From contig CAZGOY010000034.1 of the NCBI GenBank assembly GCA_964527565.1, positions 1-38,313 of the forward strand: 38,313 nucleotides of DNA. Direction: 5' to 3'. This document shows, piece after piece, positions 33,138-38,313 of the stretch (position 1 is its first letter; every line of letters starts with the position of its first letter). The position numbers and the translations under genes are program-made. The notes beneath the pieces are model-generated. The model had not been told where the DNA came from. It was given only the letters and a program-made list of their open reading frames with translations, and did no database searches. The stretch comes from JAGXQV01 sp964527565 (GTDB lineage: Bacteria; Pseudomonadota; Gammaproteobacteria; Burkholderiales; Sulfuricellaceae).

Positions 33138-33310
33138 CCCAAATAATCCATTAGGCGGCTCTTCGAGCCTACGCGAGCGCCAACGGTCGTTTTGCAGTCA
33201 TTTTGGCCGCTTGCTCGGCGCCCATAGACCCGCTATGGGCTTCTCCCAAGCAACCAAACTGCCTCGCAAATCGCCTCGTTGTCATCTCGCGTCCTAATGG
33301 ATTATTTGGG
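33138..33310. mobile_element. 173-bp MITE with 18-bp perfect terminal inverted repeats and TTCAA target duplication
   Basis: The ends are CCCAAATAATCCATTAGG (33138-33155) and its exact reverse complement (33293-33310). The direct repeat TTCAA flanks it at 33133-33137 and 33311-33315. The interior is a degraded palindrome with a central CCCATAG/CTATGGG hairpin (near 33220-33240). There is no coding capacity, so this is a non-autonomous element moved by a transposase encoded elsewhere. Confidence 0.85.
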
Positions 33311-33327
33311 TTCAATCACACGGCGGC

Positions 33328-33511
33328 ATGTTGATGAAAAACACGAATCCGTGGCGCAATTTTTTCGCGCACGGCACCCGACAAATTCAAAGTGCTTGAG
33401 GGCGAAGGCAAGTTACGCCGCCACATCAAGCTTTCGTCTGCACAGGACATCGCGGAAAAGCATGTCGGTGAGTATCTTCTTTTGGCGCTCAAGGCGTCCC
33501 CAACGCCGTGA
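33328..33511 (+). pseudogene. Frameshifted DUF1801-like cassette ORF
   Basis: From the ATG at 33328 one frame reads MLMKNTNPWRNFFAHGT and soon stops. The next frame continues DKFKVLEGEGKLRRHIKLSS and then AQDIAEKHVGEYLLLAL to the TGA at 33509-33511. GKLRRHIKL followed by a helix is the end of DUF1801 proteins. A single base change at ACCCGAC would join the two. The stop lies one base before an attC site, as expected for an integron cassette gene. The 5' part may have been removed when the MITE arrived. Confidence 0.5.
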
Positions 33512-33512
33512 G

Positions 33513-33599
33513 ACCCAACCCGGCACTCAACCTCGCTCCCTTTGGTCGCTGGACGCTGCGCGATAAAGCCGCGCAGCGCCGGTGACTTCTACGTTAGGC
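33513..33599 (+). other. Integron attC recombination site
   Basis: The 87-bp element begins with an RYYYAAC box ACCCAAC (33513-33519) and ends with a GTTRRRY box GTTAGGC (33593-33599). Inside are the inner boxes ACTCAACC (33525-33532) and GGTGACTT (33581-33588), complementary with an extrahelical base, and a strong central stem GCTGCGCG/CGCGCAGC. Size, order and position directly behind one ORF and before the next match attC sites. Confidence 0.75.
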
Positions 33600-33629
33600 A
33601 TTTTTCAGTTGCAGGCGTAATATTTCCGC

Positions 33630-33818
33630 ATGAAAGTATCTGAGCTATTACGGCTGTTGGAAAAAGATGGTTGGTTCATCGAGCGACAACGCGGCAGCCA
33701 TCGCCAATTACATCACAGCACGAAACCGGGTACCGTTACTGTTGCGGGCAAACCGAGCGTAGACGTTCCTCCCGGCACATTAAATAGTGCGCTCAAACAG
33801 GCTGGGTTAAAGGAGTAA
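33630..33818 (+). CDS. hicA: HicA mRNA interferase toxin
   Basis: This is a 62-residue protein with the HicA double-stranded-RNA-binding-like fold: MKVSELLRLLEKDGWF, catalytic His in RQRGSHRQLHH, TKPGTVTVAGKP and VPPGTLNSALKQAGL. HicA cleaves mRNA and is blocked by HicB, which follows after 4 nt. A -10-like TAATAT (33618-33623) ends 6 nt before the ATG. The preceding attC site and the partial one after hicB make the pair an integron cassette, where toxin-antitoxin modules are thought to stabilise the array. Confidence 0.92.
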   Translation: MKVSELLRLLEKDGWFIERQRGSHRQLHHSTKPGTVTVAGKPSVDVPPGTLNSALKQAGLKE

Positions 33819-33822
33819 TTCC

Positions 33823-34041
33823 ATGCGCTATATGGTTGTTATTGAAAAGGGTTCTTCCAGTTATGGCGCTTTTGTCCCGGATTTGCCCGGCTGCATCGCC
33901 GTTGGCGAAACGGAAGCAGAAGCACTTGCTCTTATTGAAGAAGCAATCCAGTTTCATCTTGAAGATATGAGAGCCGACGGTCTTCAAATCCCACAGCCTG
34001 CGTCCAAAAGTACTTTTGTTGAAGTGGCTCTGGCTGCCTAA
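33823..34041 (+). CDS. hicB: HicB antitoxin (short form)
   Basis: This is a 72-residue protein: MRYMVVIEKGSSSYGAFVPDLPGC, then ETEAEALALIEEAIQFHLEDM and GLQIPQPAS, the HicB partial RNase-H-fold domain. It lacks the C-terminal HTH or RHH domain seen in longer HicBs, so it may not autoregulate alone. GGAG precedes the ATG. The stop codon lies within the GCCTAAC box of the next attC. Confidence 0.92.
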   Translation: MRYMVVIEKGSSSYGAFVPDLPGCIAVGETEAEALALIEEAIQFHLEDMRADGLQIPQPASKSTFVEVALAA

Positions 34042-34813
34042 CCGCTGCATTCAAGCGGGACTGGCCGTAAGCGTTCTCTTTGCGGCCTGTAGTTTTTTGA
34101 CTTCCAGGGCTCGGGCGCTCAAGATGTGCCAGCAGTTGGCATAACGAAGGAAGCAACGGATGGGGTTTCCAGGAATTGAGGCTGGCATCAGGCTTGGACA
34201 GGTCGGCCAGTTTCAGCACGTCAGCCCACTGACGTAAGTAGCGCTTTGCGCCGTCAGGTGCATCTGGCAGGTGCGACACCACGCCCTTTACTGCTTTGAC
34301 TGGGACTTTCCGAAATCTCGTCAGCATCTTGTTGCTGACCCCCATGCTTCTGAGAAAATCTCTATCCGGCCTGGTTGTCGCCTTGATCTCGCACAAGCGC
34401 GCCAGCAACGGCACAAGGTTGCGATCACCATCAAGTCGGCAGAGCCATTGCGCATGGCGGCATATCGCGCGCATCAGCGGGTCGGGCAGTTCTTTGATAA
34501 ATTCACTCCCCAACCATTCCGAGAGCCTGCCTGCGTATTCATTCTGTGCCAGCCAGCCGTATATGGCCATCGTGGCTAGCGAATGGGTGAACAGGCTTTC
34601 CAAGCGGTCGGCCATGCGATGAACTTCATCGTCCATGAAAAGCAGCGTTGCGGAAACCCGATGTTCAGCCGGGCTTTCCTCATACCATTCCCTTAATTTT
34701 CCCCGTAGCCAGCTTGTATAGACCTCTCTGATTTTCAGGTTTTCGGCGACAAGCATGAATGTGCTATCCGAGCTGTACGCCATTGGCGATTCTGATCGCT
34801 CAAGGCCAAGCAT
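33932..34813 (-). CDS. Unknown protein, C-terminus probably disrupted
   Basis: The frame from the ATG at 34813 reads as a helix-rich, Leu/Arg-rich, clearly protein-like sequence (WLRGKLREWYEES, AICRHAQWLCRLDGDRNLVPLLARLCEIKA, FLRSMGVSNKMLTRFRKVPVKAVKGV) with no domain I recognise. An ATG at 34783 is an equally good start. Neither has a clear ribosome binding site. The last 50 or so codons (below about 34090) are antisense to the attC half-site and hicB, and are unlikely to be native, so the gene seems truncated there. The IS inserted 60 bp upstream may have removed its promoter. It has no paralogue in this window. Confidence 0.45.
   Translation of the reverse strand: MLGLERSESPMAYSSDSTFMLVAENLKIREVYTSWLRGKLREWYEESPAEHRVSATLLFMDDEVHRMADRLESLFTHSLATMAIYGWLAQNEYAGRLSEWLGSEFIKELPDPLMRAICRHAQWLCRLDGDRNLVPLLARLCEIKATTRPDRDFLRSMGVSNKMLTRFRKVPVKAVKGVVSHLPDAPDGAKRYLRQWADVLKLADLSKPDASLNSWKPHPLLPSLCQLLAHLERPSPGSQKTTGRKENAYGQSRLNAAVRQPEPLQQKYFWTQAVGFEDRRLSYLQDETGLLLQ
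34036..34090 (+). other. Partial attC site after hicB
   Basis: GCCTAAC (34036-34042, RYYYAAC box), then CATTCAAGCGGGACTGG and the stem GGCCG...CGGCC near 34062-34087 form the 5' half of an attC site. No GTTRRRY box or matching inner box can be found downstream, so the 3' half was lost or is too degenerate to see. The hicAB cassette is therefore probably stranded. Confidence 0.5.
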
Positions 34814-34873
34814 GCTTATCGTAACGAGGCGACAATTCCGGGAAACCTGTAAGAGAATTAAGGGGTCAGACCC

Positions 34874-36391
34874 CCATGGCACTACCTTAGCGCCAAGGGT
34901 ATGCGCGAAGCGCGAAAAACATGAAGGCTGAGAGCCTCGAATTGTTATGATCATGGTGTCAAAGTCAGTCTCATAACAAGGAGGATCAGCCATGGTGGAT
35001 ACTACCAAAAAAACGCTTGCAGCGATGCGTGGAACAATTCCGGCGTCAGTTTGGTGATCAGCCAACACAGGCTTTGGGTTCGGTGCTACCCGCCGAATTT
35101 GTGCGAAAGGTGGTGGAGGAAGAGGCCGGGAATTTTCGCCAGAGAATCTATCCGCCGCTGACCACGCTGGGCCTGTTTGTCGGGCAGGCCTTGAGCCCGG
35201 ACGGAGCCTGCCAAGATGCGGTGGCACGTAACTTGAGCGTGCGAACGGCGCGTGGAGAAAGTGGCTGCACCCTGAGCAGTGGCCCGTACTGCAAAGCGCG
35301 TCAGCGTCTGCCCTTGAACCTGATCAGTCGGCTTGGCACAAGCGTTGGCGAGGAACTGGAGCGAGCCAGCCCGCTGGACTGGAAATGGCGAGGTCGCTCC
35401 GTCAAATTGATGGACGGCACGACAGTCTCGATGCCCGATACCGAGGAGAATCAATCGGCATACCCGCAAAGTGGTGCGCAAAAAGTGGGGCTGGGTTTTC
35501 CGCTGGCGATGCTGGTGGCGTTGATTTCTCTCTCAACGGGCGCGGTGCTGCGTTGGGCAACCGGGCCGTGCCGGGGTAAGCATACCGGAGAGCAAGCCTT
35601 GTTTCGCACGTTAATGCCGCATCTTGCTGCTGGGGACGTGATACTGGCAGACCGCTATCACTGCAACTATTTCACGGCAGCCTTGCTGGTTGAGCGAGGG
35701 GTTGACCTGGTCACCCGGCAGCACCAGCGCCGCATCACTGATTTCCGGCGTGGCAAGCGTCTGGGGCGACGCGACCACCTGGTCGAATGGGTACGCCCAA
35801 AACGGCCTGACTGGATGGATCACGACACCTATGCCCGTATGCCCGAACGTCTGTTGCTCCGCGAAACCGAGGTGGCTGGGCGTATCCTGGTCACCACTCT
35901 TACCGACTCGAAAACGGTGAGTTCCGGGGAGATTGACCAACTGTATAGCCGTCGCTGGCAGGTCGAAGTAGATCTGCGTTCGATCAAAGCGCAGATGGGG
36001 ATGGACATACTGCGCACCAAGTCGCCATCGATGATTGACAAGGAAATTGCCGCCTACATGCTGGCCTACAACTTGGTGTGCGCATTGATGGCTCGTGCGG
36101 CGGCTGGCGCGCAAGTGCTGGCCCGCTCGCTAAGCTTCAAGGGGACGCTGCAACTTCTGCTGGCCTTCGAGCAACACTTGCGCTTTAGCGGCGGCTCTGC
36201 TGTGAAGGCCATGACAGGCAAGCTACTCGACGCAATCAGCGTGCTTACGTTGCCGACACGCCCAGGACGGGTCGAACCGCACGCTGTAAAACGACGACCA
36301 AAAAATCATTCGCTGCTTACTCAGCCCCGTGATGTGGCTCGGGCGGCCATCCGGCAATCAAGAAAAATGACGGCTTAAGGTAGTGCCATGG
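34874..36391 (+). mobile_element. IS4-superfamily insertion sequence inserted in a REP palindrome
   Basis: The 1518-bp element has perfect 16-bp terminal repeats CCATGGCACTACCTTA (34874-34889; inverted at 36376-36391). GACCC is duplicated on both sides (34869-34873 and 36392-36396). Removing the element and one GACCC restores AAGGGGTCA, GACCC, TGACCCCTT, a perfect hairpin with GACCC as its loop. The single gene is the transposase. A 5-bp duplication is shorter than usual for IS4 proper, so it may belong to a related family. Confidence 0.8.
34992..36378 (+). CDS. IS4-superfamily transposase, frameshifted near the N-terminus
   Basis: A strong AAGGAGG leads to an ATG at 34992. That frame gives MVDTTKK and then runs off after a run of seven A residues (35007-35013), while the main 453-codon frame continues from there (RLQRCVEQFRRQFGDQ). 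With six A residues the two would join. The body has the DDE acids in LMDGTTVSMPD and VILADRYHC and the YREK signature YSRRWQVEVDLRSIK (Y-2-R-3-E-6-K), near-complete for the family. Either the copy is dead, or polymerase slippage on the A run makes some full-length enzyme. The stop lies inside the right terminal repeat. Confidence 0.88.
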
Positions 36392-36435
36392 GACCCTGAC
36401 CCCTTTTATTGCCATTGCGCGCGCGCCTTTGGCCT

Positions 36436-36451
36436 TAAGGTAGTGCCATGG
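36436..36451. mobile_element. Solo right end of the same IS
   Basis: TAAGGTAGTGCCATGG repeats the IS right end exactly (compare 36376-36391), 45 bp further on, again abutting GGGTCAGACCCC. The DNA between shows no transposase. It looks like the scar of a second insertion or of a deletion between IS copies. Confidence 0.7.
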
Positions 36452-36484
36452 GGGTCAGACCCCTTGGGGTCAGACCCCTTAATT
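36451..36484. repeat. REP-like GGGGTCAGACCCC repeats
   Basis: GGGGTCAGACCCC occurs at 36451-36463 and again at 36467-36479, the second extended by TTAATT. These are copies of the palindrome that the IS interrupted and that recurs at 37154-37178. The rest of the 36392-36566 gap shows nothing else. Confidence 0.7.
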
Positions 36485-36566
36485 CCCCGGCCACCGCCTC
36501 GCTGTGGCGGGTGGATTCCTGGCGCAGATCGAGGTTAACCAGATAAAAACCGATTGTGTATTTTGG

Positions 36567-37046
36567 TCATATTCCGGGTTTCTTCATGTCATTCCTGGCA
36601 GGCTCCGGGTCGTTGCAATGATCGTCCTGCTCTTTCCGCGCACCCCCGCTCGCTTCATCGCAGGGATAAGGGTAACGGACATGACCGTAGCGGATCAGCA
36701 ACACCGCCAGAGTCAGCATCAGGATCGAACCGCTAACCGCCAACATGCGCCAATCGTCCATCGCCTTCATATCGAGGATCAGGTAGCGCGCCAACGCCAC
36801 CATGCCGATATACAGCGGAAAGCGCACCGGCAGCCTGCCGGTGCTGTAATACAGCTCGACCATCGCCAGCACTTCCAGGTAGAGGAAAAGCAACAGCAGG
36901 TCAACCAAGGTCACCTGCATCGCCCGCACCATGACCATGACCTCGCTCGCCATGGCAACTACCGTGGCGATGGCGATCACCAGCAGGCCGAGATGTTTCA
37001 CCACCGCGAGCAGCCACTTGTTGAATTCCTGGATCGGTTTTTTCAT
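36567..37046 (-). CDS. psiE: PsiE family membrane protein
   Basis: This is a 159-residue protein with four membrane helices (about 12-35, 43-65, 77-98, 106-125) and a hydrophilic, charged tail. KWLLAVVKHLGLLVIAIAT, LYLEVLAMVELYYSTGRLPVRFPLYIGMVALARYLILD match PsiE, the phosphate-starvation-inducible E family. Its function is unknown. GGGGA precedes the ATG at 37046. It lies alone between repeats, in convergent orientation to the IS transposase. Confidence 0.8.
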   Translation of the reverse strand: MKKPIQEFNKWLLAVVKHLGLLVIAIATVVAMASEVMVMVRAMQVTLVDLLLLFLYLEVLAMVELYYSTGRLPVRFPLYIGMVALARYLILDMKAMDDWRMLAVSGSILMLTLAVLLIRYGHVRYPYPCDEASGGARKEQDDHCNDPEPARNDMKKPGI

Positions 37047-37153
37047 GATGGTCCCCAATTTATTTGGCTCTTCCGGTAAATCCTACGGTGAAAAGAGATG
37101 GCCGACATCCCTAAGATGGTGTATCCACGCGGGTTTTCCAGGACTCGGGGAGG

Positions 37154-37178
37154 AATTAAGGGGTCAGACCCCTTAATT
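37154..37178. repeat. 25-bp perfect REP-like palindrome
   Basis: Arms AATTAAGGGGTC and GACCCCTTAATT flank a single central A. The same unit is seen at 36467-36484 and, split by the IS, at 34856-34873 plus 36392-36405. It interrupts the higA-like reading frame on the minus strand. Confidence 0.8.
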
Positions 37179-37228
37179 TGCTCCAACAGGATTTCGCCGG
37201 GGTGAATTTCATCGAGTAGTTCAGTCAT
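37179..37228 (-). pseudogene. N-terminal scrap of a HigA-type antitoxin
   Basis: From the ATG at 37228 the minus strand encodes MTELLDEIHPGEILLEQI, the start typical of HigA (IHPGEILLEEF), and then runs straight into the REP palindrome. No HTH domain follows and no higB is next to it. Confidence 0.6.
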
Positions 37229-37247
37229 ATTCATCACATGAAAAAGC

Positions 37248-37605
37248 CGCGCCCCTGTGGGAGCGGCCTCTGGCCGCGAGCTTTTCCCCCAGGGCGGCCG
37301 CGTGGCTTGGGCATCCCATGCCCAAAATTCCGTACAGACCACGCCAAGCAAAAGCGTCGGTCACAGCGTGCCCGACCTGCGAAGCTGGCTACGGAAAAGT
37401 GCCTCAGTATCGAGACAAGTGAACGAATGGATCATGCCCGCATTGTGTTCCGCGTTGCGGAACCTGTCAAAAAAGCGCGAAAGGCGAGCGGGAACGACCC
37501 GCAAAAAAGCGAGCCGCGTAGGTTGGGCACCCCGTGCCCAACAAATTCCATGCACACCAATCTGACCAAAAGCGTCGGGCACAGCGTGCCCGACCTACGA
37601 AGCTG
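37248..37605. repeat. REP/BIME-like cluster
   Basis: First comes GCGGCC-TCT-GGCCGC (37263-37277) inside a CTGTGGGAGCGGCC context. Then an 86-88 bp unit occurs twice as direct repeats (37302-37387 and 37518-37605). Each unit holds two hairpins, TTGGGCA...TGCCCAA and GGGCAC-AGC-GTGCCC (the latter imperfect in the first copy). Between and after them, to 37707, I see no gene. Confidence 0.7.
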
Positions 37606-37707
37606 ATGCACAACATCGAGAAGCTGGCACACCCTGGTTATGGGGCGTAAGGGATGCGGAACCGGGAATTGCTGCCCGGAGGATGCCCAAAGCGGCAGGA
37701 GACAAAT

Positions 37708-37824
37708 ATGAGCGGATTGGGGCGGATGTCATTTCTTGATGAATTGGCGCATTCGACCGCCGGGCTTGTCGAAAAAAATTTGGCTGGACTGAATCAGGAG
37801 GTTCAGAATCGGGTTTTTCTATAG
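37708..37824 (+). CDS. Short ORF of unknown function before the TIR gene
   Basis: A 38-codon frame begins 7 nt after GGAGA (in GCAGGAGACAAATATG). It reads MSGLGRMSFLDELAHSTAG and ends NQEVQNRVFL, an amphipathic helix-like sequence with no match I know. It ends 32 nt before the TIR gene on the same strand. It may be a real small protein, a leader peptide, or the stub of a truncated gene. Confidence 0.35.
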   Translation: MSGLGRMSFLDELAHSTAGLVEKNLAGLNQEVQNRVFL

Positions 37825-37856
37825 CGTCGTTAGCTTTCTTTCCAAAGGACATCAGT

Positions 37857-38288
37857 ATGGACAAACAAACCGACCCGCAACAACCCTCTGAGCAAAGTAG
37901 CCGCCGAGCAAATGCACTTGTGTTTATCAGTCATGACTCGCGGGATGCTGAGATTGCTGAGGCATTTAGCCGACTCATTAGCAGCGTCAGCGCAGGTGTT
38001 CTGAAATCTTTCCGTTCGTCGGACAAAAAAGGCAACCAAGGTATTGAATACGGAATTGAGTGGTATCCAGAAATTATGAAGAAACTGGAGACTGCTTCCG
38101 ATGTTGTTTGCCTGCTCACTCCCCACAGCATCAATCGCCCTTGGATTTTGTTTGAAGCAGGTGTCGCAAAAGGAAAATTGAACACCCCCGTTCAAGGCAT
38201 CGCTCTTGGAATACCGCTCTCCGTTGCGGCATCGGGGCCATTCGCACAGTTTCAGAACCTAGCAGCCTGTCGGACTTGCCCCCAATAG
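37857..38288 (+). CDS. TIR-domain protein, C-terminally truncated
   Basis: The 143 residues contain a bacterial TIR domain: ALVFISHDSRDAEIAEAFSRLI (20-41), SDVVCLLTPHSINRPWILFEAG (81-102, Glu100 being the likely catalytic acid of the NAD-cleaving site) and GIALGIPLSVAASGPFAQFQN (to 134). Relatives continue well past QFQN. Here the sequence changes at once to LAACRTCPQ and stops, where a repeat typical of an IS end begins. TIR proteins of this kind act as NADases or nucleotide-signal makers in anti-phage defence. AAAGGA precedes the ATG. Whether this truncated form works is doubtful. Confidence 0.75.
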   Translation: MDKQTDPQQPSEQSSRRANALVFISHDSRDAEIAEAFSRLISSVSAGVLKSFRSSDKKGNQGIEYGIEWYPEIMKKLETASDVVCLLTPHSINRPWILFEAGVAKGKLNTPVQGIALGIPLSVAASGPFAQFQNLAACRTCPQ

Positions 38289-38313
38289 TGAGATAATTTT
38301 GCATTCTGACAAC
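38259..38313. mobile_element. Possible end of an insertion sequence running off the right edge
   Basis: The TIR homology stops at about 38258 and is followed by TAGCAGCCTGTCGGACTTG, which resembles terminal inverted repeats of IS5/IS1182-type elements. The rest lies outside the window, so this is a guess from the junction and sequence style. Confidence 0.4.

Noticed and set aside
33279..33566. 95-codon plus-strand ORF across the MITE end
   Set aside because: It spans a transposon terminus and a pseudogene in the wrong frame; no protein-like features.
34051..34189. Minus-strand short ORF ending LEVKKLQAAKRTLTASPA
   Set aside because: It reads the half attC site antisense; such frames arise repeatedly from attC stems.
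37302..37605. Possible CRISPR
   Set aside because: Only two repeat units of 86-88 bp with inner hairpins and a 130-bp gap; no array or cas genes.

Overview
The window looks like a chromosomal segment of a moderately GC-rich, motile, respiring betaproteobacterium. This rests on gene order and protein character: tpiA-secG-tRNA-Leu(GAG)-nuoABCDEFGHIJKLMN with separate nuoC and nuoD, a DUF2818 gene after nuoN, and flgA, cheV, a chemoreceptor and a diguanylate cyclase nearby. I name no genus because nothing in the sequence settles it.

Layout. 1-5.2 kb is an accessory stretch. Two secreted DUF1566 (Lcl-type) proteins, one running off the left edge and carrying 116-residue repeats, flank a DUF4160/DUF2442-HTH toxin-antitoxin-like pair. 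Then come a gamma-glutamylcyclotransferase-like gene, an XRE regulator and a brnT-brnA module. 5.2-10 kb holds housekeeping genes: folD, flgA, a GGDEF diguanylate cyclase and a three-part periplasmic methionine sulfoxide reductase with the order MsrA, thioredoxin-like, MsrB. 10-11.1 kb is a graveyard: the C-terminal scrap of a sensor histidine kinase, a DUF559 nuclease-like gene, and the C-terminal scrap of a type I restriction-modification protein.

11.1-27.1 kb, all on the minus strand, is the complete 14-gene complex I operon, preceded by tRNA-Leu, secG and tpiA. Cofactor ligands and key charged membrane residues are intact wherever I checked them, so the complex should be functional. 27.2-33 kb contains tadA overlapping an L,D-transpeptidase gene, a chemoreceptor with a c-type heme motif in its sensor domain, a TgpA-type transglutaminase and cheV.

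33.1-38.3 kb is a mosaic of mobile DNA and the most interesting part. It contains a 173-bp MITE with a TTCAA target duplication, a frameshifted DUF1801-like cassette, an integron-type attC site, a hicA-hicB cassette followed by a second partial attC, and a truncated unknown gene. Next is an IS4-superfamily element sitting inside the loop of a REP-like palindrome; its transposase is frameshifted at an A7 run. A solo copy of the same IS end, psiE, a higA scrap cut by another REP, a REP/BIME cluster, a short ORF with a strong ribosome binding site, and a TIR-domain (anti-phage type) gene follow. The TIR gene appears cut by another element's end at the right edge.

Toxin-antitoxin or defence-type genes recur in the accessory parts (DUF4160/DUF2442, brnTA, hicAB, higA scrap, RM scrap, TIR). 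In three of these modules a -10-like box lies only 6-7 nt before the start codon, which suggests leaderless expression.
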